Shown piece by piece: positions 37,005 through 47,274 of a stretch of 64,000 nt of DNA. Every line of letters starts with the position of its first letter. Within the stretch, counting starts at the first letter, position 1. Origin of the DNA: Alligator mississippiensis (taxonomy: Eukaryota > Chordata > Crocodylia > Alligatoridae); contig NC_081827.1 of NCBI RefSeq assembly GCF_030867095.1, positions 26,784,001-26,848,000 on the forward strand. The letters run 5' to 3'. Below the pieces are notes generated by a model. It was not told the DNA's origin and did not search any database. It was given only the letters and a program-made list of their open reading frames with translations. A program made the position numbers and the translations under genes.

Positions 37005-38095
37005 TGGCGACGAGGATGGGATCAGGAGGAGACATGTTAGAGCTAGAATTGGTTAAGAACTGCCCTTGGCGCGATAACCAATGCCAAGTGAAAAGCTTTG
37101 AGGAACTGGAGGCGCATATTGCTTACCAACAGGCGGGCGGAACGGGTGAAAGATTTGTCAGCGGACGCCTGTCGTTGAAGGGAGAAGAGGGAGTCTCCGA
37201 AGATGGAGCCCCGAGAGAGAGGGAAGTGTATTTGCTCCCCGCGGCGTTTGGGTGTATAATGAGAGACGAGCGGGTCCTGTTCAGGCCCCTTGATACTGTG
37301 TCCCTTGCCGGACCCAACCCGGCGGGCGAAACAAACCCGATCTTCACCCGGGAGTGTGCCCGATGCCTACGATATGCTCGGGAGAGTGAAGAACCGGAGC
37401 CAATCGGCCAGTTCCCTCCCCTCATGGCGGCTAGATTAAGGGGTCGCGAGTTACCATCCGAGCTCCGCGAAGACCTGGAAGCGGAGGAACGAGCCGCAGA
37501 TGAGAGGGTGGCCCCGTGGTACGACAAGGGGGGAGAATGTAGTGCAAGTTTTCGTACTGTAATGAATCTAATGCACAAGAATTTAAGTTTGAAAGCCCAG
37601 CTGCAGATGGCTATCCAAGTGGTCAAAGAAGCGGCTGAGAAAAAGGAGCCTGAAACGCCAGCCCAAGATGGCGCCGAGAAAGAGGGAGACCGCGTGGAAG
37701 ACCCGGAAAAGAAGGGTGGAGCTTCGGAAGAACCCGCGGGAGTTCGGTCAGCGACTCCGCCCATTGACGCAGCGTTGTCGCTGGCAACTCCGCCTAGTGA
37801 CGCAGCGACGCCTCTACCGACCACGCCTTCCTGCCAACAAAGGAGAGAGCCGAGCAGAGGAGTGCATCCGCCCGTCCTGCCTGAAGCAGCAACAACAGCA
37901 ATAACTCCCGCAGCAGCAGTTCAGCCTATAACAACATCAACTCCCGAAAAAGCAGCTTGCCCTACAGCCATGGTCAACCAAACAACTGATGAGCGAGATG
38001 TCGTCACCAGTCGCATCCGTGCTTGGACAGAGTTACAACAGCTATACAAAGAATCTGAGATGGAGTCTGATGAAGCTATAATCTCATGGCTATAA
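37004..38095 (+). CDS. Gag-like protein, C-terminally truncated
   Basis: 363 uninterrupted codons from the ATG at the LTR/PBS boundary to TAA at 38093-38095. Residues 1-230 align throughout with copy 1 (LELELVKNCPW; ELEAHIAYQQAGG; EREVYLLPAAFGCIMRDERV; ECARCLRYARE). A polar Pro/Thr/Ala-rich linker with repeated TPP..DAA units follows. The last residues (ELQQLYKESEMESDEAIISWL) correspond to the start of the capsid-like region of copy 1, after which sequence is deleted. Function by family analogy is a structural virion protein; the long open frame in an old insertion is notable but may be chance plus recent origin. Confidence 0.65.
   Translation: MATRMGSGGDMLELELVKNCPWRDNQCQVKSFEELEAHIAYQQAGGTGERFVSGRLSLKGEEGVSEDGAPREREVYLLPAAFGCIMRDERVLFRPLDTVSLAGPNPAGETNPIFTRECARCLRYARESEEPEPIGQFPPLMAARLRGRELPSELREDLEAEERAADERVAPWYDKGGECSASFRTVMNLMHKNLSLKAQLQMAIQVVKEAAEKKEPETPAQDGAEKEGDRVEDPEKKGGASEEPAGVRSATPPIDAALSLATPPSDAATPLPTTPSCQQRREPSRGVHPPVLPEAATTAITPAAAVQPITTSTPEKAACPTAMVNQTTDERDVVTSRIRAWTELQQLYKESEMESDEAIISWL
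37005..37022 (+). promoter_or_regulatory. Primer-binding site, tRNA-Ser(GCU), perfect 18 nt
   Basis: TGGCGACGAGGATGGGAT is exactly complementary to the last 18 nt of vertebrate tRNA-Ser(GCU) including CCA. The gag ATG (37004-37006) overlaps it. Confidence 0.9.
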
Positions 38096-38286
38096 CTCAT
38101 GGCCATGGAGTTTAAACATGACTAACTGTAGTGTACAAAAGGCTGTCCAGAGTAGAGTCGTGTTTAAATACCTGTATTATATGTTTAGTAGTGATAGTGA
38201 GTTGAATTGACCGCCTTATAACGTGTGGTTCCGTGTAAAGTTTGTAAATATTAGTGAAATAACTGTTTTAAGAAAGTTCTTTTTAC

Positions 38287-38288
38287 AG
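38287..38288 (+). promoter_or_regulatory. Splice acceptor for the mini membrane ORF, copy 2
   Basis: gttctttttacag has a good polypyrimidine tract; the exon would begin ATCCGAAATTC at 38289 and stays open to the ATG at 38376. Confidence 0.65.
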
Positions 38289-38375
38289 ATCCGAAATTCA
38301 GAGTGCGTGGCAGAGAGAAGCCCTGAGAAGGATAACATCATCGGAAGAAGTGAGGGCCTGACGTACGACTTCGCC

Positions 38376-38573
38376 ATGACGCCCACTGAAGCCCTGATCG
38401 TGCAGTTTTTTGTTATGAATCTGATCATGTGTATATGTATTTGTGCCGGTTATTATTTGATTCGATCCCTAGAGGACGAACTTCTTATGTTAGCAAATTT
38501 TGTGTTTACTCGTTTAGTTCAGCAACCCGTGGTAAGAGCTCTTAATAACTCGAGTGACGAGCATGTGGTCTAA
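38376..38573 (+). CDS. 65-residue single-span membrane protein, copy 2
   Basis: Same length and layout as 6137-6334: a short N-terminus, a hydrophobic span with MCICICAGYYLIRSLEDELL at its end, an amphipathic stretch, and a polar tail ending EHVV. In the first 48 codons the two copies differ at 14 codons, six of them silent, and most replacements swap hydrophobic residues; the last 15 codons are much less conserved. That pattern suggests the membrane part was maintained while the family was active. No homology to a known protein is claimed. Confidence 0.6.
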   Translation: MTPTEALIVQFFVMNLIMCICICAGYYLIRSLEDELLMLANFVFTRLVQQPVVRALNNSSDEHVV

Positions 38574-38600
38574 TTTAGCTATGCTCTCAGCAAGGGGGGA

Positions 38601-39464
38601 TGTCACAACCCAAAGTTGTGATTTTTTGTTTGTGTGTGCTTCGGCACTGCTAAATTGCACCCGCTAAATTGCAGCTTCTTTGCACGGTGGAGTTTTCTGC
38701 TGCAGAGGAGAACCCCGGTGCAAAGGAGAATTCCCGCCAAATTTGTAGCTTTCTTTGCAGGGTGCATTTCTCTGCTGCAGAGGAGAAATGCTTGTTGCAA
38801 AGAGTTCCCGCCATTCGTATTATAATTCGAGCCCCACTATTGGATAGTTCTAAATTGTTCCTATGTGGCGGCTAGCGATTGGCTTGCTAGCCGTATAAAA
38901 AGCTTGAGTGGTTTCTGCCCAAGTTGGCGGACTCCACAAACACCAGGAGGAGGAGACTTCACGCCGTGTGAAGATCTCTAAGCGCTGCGGATCCTTATGG
39001 ACCCAACGCGTTTCAAGCAGGCAACAGAGGTCTGATCAGCCTCTAGCTTCTCCCCGTCACCGAGCGCAATCCCGACGTATCCTTCTTCCTTGTGTGCAAA
39101 AAGGATCCACGGAGCCTAGCAAACTTCGTGTGAGTGTATTCAGAGCTCTTTGTTTCGAGTACTTTCTTCGGTTGGCGCGACGGGCTCGCGGTTTAGAGCC
39201 TCCAACCGGATGGGCTAGAAGAGTGTTCACGGGAAGAAACTCTAGTCCGCCTCTCTTCTTTTCTATCTGCAACTGTAACTCAAGCAAGTTTTCCTGCCTG
39301 CACCGCGACCATCTTTGGTGTAAGCAAAATAATCTTTAAATCAACCACTACGCGTCCGTGACTAATTCTAGCTCACCCCTGGTCTCCTCTGGCCCTGTGT
39401 GCCCGGGCTGCTGGCCACAGCCCGTGTGAGCAAAGACGGGCCCGGCTCGCCCCCGGCCTGCACA
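38601..39464 (+). repeat. 3' LTR of ERV copy 2
   Basis: Uninterrupted 864-bp partner of the 5' LTR, TG...CA ends, followed by the duplication CAGGT. TATA (gtataaaaagc) and the CCAAT inverted repeat lie around 38870-38900. The donor position reads GTAAGC rather than GTAAGT. Confidence 0.92.
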
Positions 39465-42070
39465 CAGGTGATCAGTCTGATCTGGCCTACACTTGCGATT
39501 CTTCCTTTGTTGTTCTGCAAGTGAGGTTATCTCCAAATTGGGACTGTAGGTTACAGTTTTTATTGGGTGAATTGCCGTCTTGGGCCCCTCCTACCCAAAC
39601 CTGTCACTACTCCCACATTTGGGCTCAGATCTTACTCAGATTTTTTGCTAGGTGGTCAGTTTGTCTTCCACAATGGAATTTGTCTGCTGACCATTTAGTT
39701 TATCTTAAATATTTGCTTTGGAAGATTTTCCATACCACTGCGGTGATCTTTCTTTTACAACCCCCTTTCAAAAGGCTTCTAGGGTTTTGATCTCTCGGAA
39801 TATTTGCTTAAGGGTCGTTTTTTCTCTGGTCCTTAGGATAACTTGTTAAAGGCCTCTAGAGATAAGATCGAGGAGCCAAGTGTGGAGCTTGTGCCCTCTC
39901 TCCATCCAGTCTATCGGGGTGTTGCCCCTCCCCTCAACTCGCCTGCCACGACTTGGATGTTAAAATGCACATTAAGAGGGGTCTACAGTGGAGATCTTTA
40001 TCTTGGATGAGCCTCCCGATAGATGGTGGTACTCACGGTTGTCCGACGCGGTGTTCCACGGGGCTCCGCCTCCCCTACACCCCGTCCATGCGCCAGCCAC
40101 TGGGTGATGCGTTCTAGATGTTTCCAGGCCTCGTATGACGGCCTCAGACCGGTTCTCCAGTCCCCGGTCACTCTCCCTCCTTCTTGGAAAGATTTCTCTT
40201 TTTTTTCTTCTTTTTTACAGAAAATACTCCTCCGAGTTAGGAGGAGCTGCAAGGTGATCCCCCTGATTCCAGCTCCCTCCTGGATCCTCAGCTGTCTCCT
40301 CTCCCCTGCCAAAAGCAGGGAGCTCCCTTGCCTCCTGAGCGCAAGCCGCTTCAGGAGACTGAGAGAGTGCCTCGGCTTGCACTCTCTGTCTGCCTCCTGC
40401 TCTGCCTACCACAGAAGGCTTAAAGCCCTTCTCCAAGCTGCCTGCTTGAGACCTGCAGGCTGAGTCCTCTCCTCTCTGTGCCAGAGTTCGCTGCACGAGC
40501 TGCTAGCCAGTACTCTCTCTCTCCGGCTTCCCCTCTCTCCCTGCTCTACTGGCATTTTTAAACCTTCCCGCAGTGGCTGATACGGCTGCTGGGATTGGCT
40601 CAGCTGTTCCCCGCGCCGGGAACAGCTGATGCCACAGCCAGCGTAATGCCGGTTCGTGCGGCTGCAGCCGTGAACGCGGCTCCTGCTCCCGCTGCTCTTC
40701 GGCAGGTACGTACGCCACTCTGGGGGCTTGCTCTCGGGGTCTGGGGTCTGTGGGCTCTCTTCTCTCTCCCTCGAGAGCCTGTGGGGACACCTCGCCGCCA
40801 CACCAAGACTTTAAGCACCTTTGTTGTAAGGCCAGGTAAAACAATGAACCTAGATAAGAAGATGAACCTTGCCTTTTTCTAAACTGGCTAATGGGCAACT
40901 ATTACAAACATTCAAACTATTACATTCAATATGACATCAAGTAGTCTTCCTTAGAGGCTGTCCCAAGCTTCCATTGTTTGTACGCCTCTTTCTTTTTCTG
41001 TAGGAGGGCTGCAACTTCCCTGCTTAGGCAAGAGGATTTTTTGAGCCTTCTGCTACTTTTTCTCCATATGAGAATGGATTTTCTTTGAGCCTGAAGGATT
41101 GTGTCCTTAAGGAACTACCATTCTTCTTGTGCTTGCTTTACTTGTGGTCCTTCGTTTCTCAGGGCATTCTCTACTAGTGACCTGAGCTTATTAAAATTTG
41201 CATTTTTGAAGTCTAAGACTTTGAACTTGGTATCTGTTTTGTCAGCCTTGTGACGGACCATGAACATAATGATTTCATGGTCACTATCACCTAGACTGCC
41301 CTCTATGTTCAAGGTGGTCACCACCAGGTCATCCCCTTTGGTCAGGACCAGGTCAAGAAGTATATTGCCTCTAGTTGGCCTGTGCACCTCCTGAGTCAAA
41401 AAAGGCTCTTCGGTGCTGGTCAGGAAGGATTGTGATCGATCCGAGATGGCTGAACATTCCTTCCAGGAGATGTCTGGGTAGTTGAAGTCACCCATGACAA
41501 CCATGTCCCATGCACATGCGGCCTCCATTAGTTCATGGGCGAATGCTAGATCAAGTTCCTCCCCTTGGTTAGGTGGCCTGTAGTATACACCTATGGTCAG
41601 GTCTCTTTCACCAAGCCTGCCCCGGAGCTTGACCCAGAGGGCTTCAAGCTGTTCTTCTTTGGGGCTGACATCGGCCTGTAGGGAGGTGTACTGCTCCTTC
41701 ACATAGAGGGCAACACTCCTACCTCTCTTCCCTACCTGATCCCTTCTGTGAAGAACATATCCCTTTATGGCTATGCTCCAGTTGTGAGAGGAGTCCCACC
41801 AGGTCTCTGTGATCCCTACTAGATCACAGTGCCCAGTGGAAAGCAGGAGGACTAGTTCCCCATGCTTCTGGCATTGGTGTCCTTCCACCTTGAGTCCTTC
41901 TACTGAGGTCACTGGCCTCCTGCTGCGTTGAAGGGGAGCCGTTTTCTCAGCTTCCGTAAGAGTGGCTTGCTTGGTTTCATTGTCAATGGAGCTTTCCTGT
42001 ATATTGGTCCCTGGGTAGGCTTCAGTTAGCGTTTCCCCATCCCCATAAGGGGCTACAAATGCAGAAATGT

Positions 42071-43471
42071 TGGACAGCTAGTAAAATAATACTCCCACTA
42101 GGAAACAAGAGTTTTCTTGTCATAAGAATTTGTAAATTTATTGTGCTCATTACTCAGCTTCTTTTCCAGAAACTTAATTTAAACAAATCACAGTAGGAAA
42201 TGACTACACTCATTTCTCTTTAATTTCTGGTTTTCTAAAGAAGCAACACTGGGGAAGTAGAATCAATGGACTGGGTCTTCTATAAGGGTGTAGTGTCTTA
42301 AAGAGGCCTGTACACATCATCTGATTATGATTATGATGGATGATTAGTATGATTACTCAATGTTGTGTAGTCCAGAGCACTGATTCTCAACTGGGTACCA
42401 TGGGGTGCCACAAGATCTTCTGAAAGGTGCCTTGAGGTGTAAGGAGATATGCAGGTATAAGGGGATAAGTGCACACTCAAACTCAACCCTATCTGGCCCC
42501 TCTGCAAGGAGGTAAGAACTTGTTGCAAGGAGGTGCTGATCAATTCACAAAAGTTATGGGGAAATGCCTGCAATCAAATGAGAGGTGCCTTCGGAGTCTA
42601 AAAAGGTTGAGAACCACTGGTCTAGAGTTTATGGATGTTACCTGCCATATTAGTAAAGACGTCCTCACAGGACTGCTGGTGCAGAGAAGAATTGTTTTGT
42701 AGACCCCATTTAAAAGGGAAGAGGTGAAGGAGGAACCGTATGCATGGTATTTCCTGTGGCAAGTGTCCTGTGAACAGTCCTCTGGTTAAAAGCCTGCAAT
42801 CACTGTACAAGTGCATGGTGTCAGTAACCTAATTCCTGTATACCTTATGTCTACTTCCCTGCAGGAGATAAGGATATAAAGGATGTGCAACAGAAATGAC
42901 TCACTGGGTCACCCACTACTGTCAATGATCAATTCATACCAGAAAAAGATCTAGCTAATGTGTTAATAGTTGTGGTGCCAAGAGGCCCTTTAAATGACAT
43001 GTAGAATATTAGTTAAATGCATTGATGGTCTCCTTGGACATGGAGTTTATTATCTCCTGTAGCCCAGACACCAGATGGATATAGGCAGACACATGCACCA
43101 GCAGATACATTGCATTCTCTGAATAGAAGAGATGACCATAAGGTGCAAAGAATAATTAAGATATCAGTATAATCAATGATTGACTTACCTTATGTGGCTA
43201 TGTCTCCTTCTACTGGCTGGCACCAATGAAAAGCACACCTTGCTGCTTCCTGTCAACCAGCATCAAGTCCTTCAGCTTTAGTGACAGGGGCTTGAGCCTA
43301 ACATCTTAGGTTTGGTGGTCATGATCCCTGTTGGTTTCATTACACAAACCTGAGGGACATGTGTGAAATGGGTACATCCCATCAATGTGCAAATGTCCAT
43401 TCTATAAGACATGTGGGATCAGATGTTTTAGAAAAAAATACAAGGGCTAATTGAGATTCTTTTTATCCCAG
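42071..43471. other. CDHR3 intron 4, 3' end
   Basis: AT-rich intron holding the MITE at 42378-42619; nothing else recognised. Confidence 0.55.
42378..42619. mobile_element. hAT-Charlie-type MITE (242 bp)
   Basis: Termini CACTGATTCTCAACTGGG and GGTTGAGAACCACTG are near-perfect inverted repeats of the common CAGTGGTTCTCAACC type. The duplication is GTCCAGAG (42370-42377) / GTCTAGAG (42620-42627), 7 of 8. Confidence 0.85.
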
Positions 43472-43566
43472 TATTCATTGACCCCTGCATCAGACCTATT
43501 CATTGTGTCTAACAGTGGAACCATTTCAACCACAAGACAATCTGATTATGAGAAAGATCAGCATAG
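43472..43566 (+). CDS. CDHR3: CDHR3 exon 5 (EC2)
   Basis: Acceptor tttttatcccag and donor GTAAGA bound 95 bp, phase 0 in and phase 2 out, residues 169-200. The product YSLTPASDLFIVSNSGT and then DYEKDQH matches the EC2 strand order, including the LDxE-type calcium motif (here SDYE). A nearer AG at 43514-43515 would delete 14 residues and is less likely. Confidence 0.88.
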
Positions 43567-43671
43567 GTAAGAATTAACTTTGGTCACTTAGTTATTAGTA
43601 ATTCATAGCTAACACAAATAGCTATTGCCTACAGTCTAAAGAGTGATTCTTGCTTTGCTTTTATTTAACAG

Positions 43672-43776
43672 TTACTTTTTAAATATAACTGCGACAGACA
43701 ACTTAGGGCTGAAAACTACCGGAACTGTGATAGTCAACATAATTAACATCAATGATGAAGCACCGTATTTTACCAT
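43672..43776 (+). CDS. CDHR3: CDHR3 exon 6 (end of EC2)
   Basis: Acceptor tttatttaacag and donor GTGAGT bound 105 bp, phase 2 in and out, residues 200-235. LNITATDNLGLKTTGT is followed by the repeat terminus NINDEAPYF. Only a 105-bp intron separates it from exon 5. Confidence 0.92.
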
Positions 43777-45470
43777 GTGAGTGAAACATCAATATAATGT
43801 AAAAAATATGGATGGTTTTCAGGTGTGCTATAGTATAACCATTACCTGATATGACATCTGGCTATTGCTAAAACAGTACTTGTGTTCTAAGTCTCCTGTT
43901 GAAAGTTTTCATTGTCATTTCTTTCTGCTATCCCTATACCCAGTATTTATGTTAGATTTGGGACAAAATGTGTTGCTAGGCAGAGGACTGAAATAAAAGC
44001 AATGGCCTATTTGACATCTATTTAAGTGGCATACAGACCTTTGTGCTGGCACAGACTGGGCGTGTCTACATGAGATGCTTTACTGCTCAGTAGACCAAAT
44101 TACTAGGTAATAAGTGTCACTGTCTACACATACAGATGCTTACTGTGCAGTAATTTGGTCTAACTGTAAGTTAATTTGCTCCCTGGAAACACAAGTAGGA
44201 AATTAACTCCTGATTAGTTACTGCACAGTAATGCACATGCAGATGATGACTGGGAGCAAATTTGCCCCTGGTCAGCTCTACCACCAGAGGGCCACCTGCA
44301 GCTTAGCCCCAGGGCTGGGAGAGCTCTTTGCCTGCCCCAGCCCCAGGACCTTAAAAGCCTGCAGGGATGCCAGGGCCCTGGGTCATCTGAATCCAGCCTC
44401 TGGCCACTGCATATCTCCACAGAGGTCCCAGGCCAACTGCAGTAGCCTGCCCACACCTTAGTGCTGATCCCTGGCACCGTGTCACTACATGGCTGCCTGT
44501 TCCATGCTGTGGTCCTGCATGGGGTGCTGCAGGCAGCTGCCAGGCCTGGCAGCACCCTGGACCACCTGCAGCCAGGCTCTGGCCACCAGGTCCCACTCCA
44601 GCTGTTCCCAGGCCACCCAGAGAGGCCTGCCCAGACTCTGCTACTGGTGCCTGGCACACCATCACCACATGCCTGCCTGTCCCATGCCGTGTCCCTGCAC
44701 AAGACACTGCATGTGCCTGCCCAGGCCCACCAGCACTGGGATTGCTGCATGGAGGCCCAGTGACCCATTGAGGAAGCCACAGTGGCATCCTCCCCAATGC
44801 CACACACTGCCTCCTGGGGCCGCAAATGGTCCCAGTAGGAGACTGAGGACCTCATTGTGCTGTGGGCAGGGGCTGAGGTGCTTAGCCAGTTTGTGCAGAG
44901 TGGCCCCTACAACATGTACAACTTCTAGTGCAAGTGAGGGCAGGCCAAAAGTTGCTCTAATTTATGCCAATTTGTTGTACCTTCCTTCTGACATTAGAAC
45001 CATGGGGATTTGCCAGAGTATAGCAAGCACCATTCCTGCTCCCTAGGCCAGTGTTGCCCAACTCATCCAGCTGCTGCCACTCATCCTGCTCCCAAATTTC
45101 TGGATCCATGTGGAACCCCACAGGTCAGATGATACAGCTCCATGGATTGTATTTGGTCCACAGGCCATATCTTGATCACTGCTGCTCTAGAGCAAGGAGG
45201 GAGAAGACAGTGTAGAGCCAGCTGCACTGTGTCACCATCATGCCAAGAGATTTCAGCTGTCCTTGTAGGACAAGCTGCTGCTTTCTCTATGAAATAGGGA
45301 GGGCAGGTGGGGTTGAGGCCAAGGATCTGGCCCATGATTTGTAAAGCCTGAGATATGGTGAGACAGAAGAACAAAGTATTATAACAGAAGCTTGTGACAT
45401 TTGATCCTACTCATTTGAAATTTGAAATGCATAAAGATAACAATTAACTGGGAAGGATTATAAACAAATA
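43777..45470. other. CDHR3 intron 6, 5' part
   Basis: Near 44058 the word tgggcgtgtctacatgagatgctttactgc is a terminus-like sequence also seen degraded at about 59050-59120, so DNA-transposon remnants are likely. 44230-44900 is GC-richer with no coding signature. Confidence 0.45.
45049..45184. mobile_element. Probable hAT MITE remnant
   Basis: It starts CAGTGTTGCCCAACTC and ends GGCCATATCTTGATCACTG, Charlie-like. The flanking 8-mers match poorly, so edges are uncertain. Confidence 0.45.
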
Positions 45471-45780
45471 CAGTGGAGTTGCATCATACACACATTTAAC
45501 TTACGCAAATTCAACTATATGCGCTCGGAAAAAAAAAGAAAAAGAGAGCAATAATAATTTAAATAGCGCAGGCGATTCCTCCCGCCACTCCGGTCCACTT
45601 CCAGGTGCTCCAGGGGGCATGCTGAGGGCCCCCCCTCAGCAATCAGATCGACCCCGGGTGCCCCTCAGACCCAGGAGGCACCAGTCGCCAAGCTGGGACC
45701 GGGTAATTTTGACTATACGCGATTTTTGCCTTGCGCACTGACTTTAGAACCTAACCCCCGCGTAAGATGCGACTCCACAG
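45471..45780. mobile_element. Tc1/mariner-type MITE (310 bp) with TA duplication
   Basis: Left terminus CAGTGGAGTTGCATC and right terminus, inverted, CTGTGGAGTCGCATC are inverted repeats. TA dinucleotides flank both sides (45469-45470, 45781-45782). The interior has no transposase. The Tigger/pogo branch is likely from the CAGTGGA start. Confidence 0.8.
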
Positions 45781-46037
45781 TACTTCATATTTGTTTGTAA
45801 TCTGGCCAATTTGAAACTGGCCAGCTGTGGCCTTGGGTCTACCACAATCCGCTGGCTGGGAAATTGGCTCCATGGTCGGACACAGAGAGTGGTAATTGAC
45901 GGAAGTCAATCATCATGCTGCCCTGTGACCAGTGGGGTCCCCCAAGGCTCTGTCCTTGGACCCGTATTGTTCAACATCTTCATTAATGATATGGATACTG
46001 GAGTCAGAAGTGGACTGGCCAAGTTCTCCAATGACAC

Positions 46038-47274
46038 TGTGCCCGTCTCCGCTCGACCAGGCGCTCCCGGGCTGTTATAGCCTGGGTGGCCGTTCTCACT
46101 GGCCACGAGCTCACGAGAGGGCCCCGGGAGGTGCCTTGGGTGGTGACGAGAGGCCCCCTAACCTCGCCTGCCACGACTTTGAATGTAATCTCAGTGGTGG
46201 GGGTCTCCGTTAATACTGCCTCCCGGGGCCGTTGTGCCTTCGGCGGGCACTCACGGGGCTCCGACCTCCCCTACACCCCGGCCAATCGCCACCTGCTGCT
46301 GCTAGTCTTCTAGTGGCCTTCCTCAGGCGGCCCCGTCGTGTCTCCGGTCCTGTGCCTCCCGGTGGCCCCCCACTCCAGAGAACCAAGCTTCCAGGCTGGA
46401 ATCCATCTTGAGGGTTTCACACCCCCTGATTCCCTGCTGCCCCTAGCCTATACTGACCTGAGGCCACCGCAACACAAAATGAGAGAGCCTAAAGGAAAGT
46501 GAACAACAAAACAGAAAGTCGAGCCCTTCTATCACGCCTAGCCCGGGATCTGACCCGGGGTGCCTAAGCCCCGATCGATGGGCTGCCCTGGCTCAGAGTC
46601 CGTCGGGTGGCTTAAGGCTACCGACTCCCCCGGGAGTCTACTCTCCAGGACCGCGGCTCCAGCTCTCTGGCAGCCTCATATCCGGCGCTCACTCCCCCGC
46701 CGGTCCCACTGCCGGTTCCTCCCCCGGCCCGTCTGTCAGCTCTCTCGCTGGGTCCACTGCCGGTTTCCTCACTGGCTATGCTGCCCGCTCCTTTACCGGA
46801 TCCGTAGCTGGTTTCTTCTCCAGTCTTGCTGCCGACATTGTCTCCACCTTCTCCGTCGGCTCCTTTAAGAACGCAGCTCTCACTGCTGTAGCTGCAGCTT
46901 TCTTCGCCGGCTCCTTTAACAGCGCGACTCTCGCTGCTGCAGCTGCCGTTGCCAACGCCGCTGCCACGACTTCCCCCGTCGGGCTGGGTACACGGGCCCC
47001 GCGGGCGCGGGTCCCGCTCTTGGGATTCCCTGCAGGCTTTCCCCACTTCTGCCCTGGCCCCGCTTCCGGGGCCGCCTTTTATCTCTGCTGGGCGGCGTCT
47101 CCCGCCGGCGTCGCCCGGCCCCAGCTGTATATAAGCGCGGCTTACAAACCGCACTGGCGGTTTCGTCGCGCGCGTGTCCCTGCCTGTCCCGGCTTCTGCG
47201 TGGGGTAAGTAAATGGTTACTTCCCCCCTGGTTCAGCCCCAGGGTACCCTTCTACCCCCGGCGTCCCTGGGACA
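46038..47274 (-). repeat. 3' LTR of the gypsy element
   Basis: 1237 bp, on the + strand TGTGCCCGTC to CCTGGGACA, nearly identical to 51479-52687. On the - strand it starts TGTCCCAGGG. Confidence 0.92.

Larger units (their letters stand above)
35257..39469 (+). mobile_element. Endogenous retrovirus copy 2, same family as copy 1
   Basis: Target duplication CAGGT at 35257-35261 and 39465-39469. The parts are: 5' LTR 35262-37004 (864 bp once the inserted solo LTR and its duplication are subtracted); PBS 37005-37022; gag ORF 37004-38095; acceptor 38287-38288; mini membrane ORF 38376-38573; polypurine tract 38592-38600; 3' LTR 38601-39464 (864 bp). Again no pol. Compared with copy 1, about 0.77 kb of the capsid part of gag is missing near 38110. 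It lies in CDHR3 intron 4 in the sense orientation. Confidence 0.92.
34780..40936. mobile_element. LTR-like element, about 1.95 kb, split by ERV copy 2
   Basis: Inserted in the CR1 with 5-bp duplication TCAAG (34775-34779 and 40937-40941) and TG...CA ends (TGTCTCTAG at the left, ATATGACA at the right). After removing ERV copy 2 (35262-39464) and one copy of its duplication, about 1950 bp remains: 34780-35261 plus 39470-40936. No coding domain is visible, so a long solo LTR is the simplest reading. The left part is AT-rich with an (AT)n at 34955-34970; 40000-40800 is GC-rich. Its ORFs have no known domain. Confidence 0.6.
31918..42070 (-). mobile_element. CR1 LINE, about 3 kb, split by two insertions
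   Basis: One - strand CR1 in three pieces: 31918-33109 (3' end and RT C-terminal part), 34129-34779 (RT N-terminal part) and 40937-42070 (endonuclease). The 3' terminus is the complement of aatcatagaatcatagg. The endonuclease piece (ORF 41115-41912) has DLVGITETWWDSSHNW, GVYYRPPNQG, MGDFNYPDISW and SDHEIIMF, which are its catalytic-core motifs. The RT pieces have NYRPISLTS, QHGFVA, IYLDFQKA, SIPQGLVLGSVLFN and FMDNTK in place of FADDTK. Joining the pieces across the insertions restores CR1 order without loss of coding sequence; 5' truncation is near 42070. It is inactive. Confidence 0.88.

Noticed and set aside
40023-40898. Several ORFs of 90-146 codons.
   Set aside because: They lie in the GC-rich part of the LTR-like element, on both strands, without motifs.
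43516-43566. Shorter CDHR3 exon 5 starting at 43516.
   Set aside because: The upstream acceptor at 43470-43471 has a better pyrimidine tract and adds residues that match the EC2 order of CDHR3.
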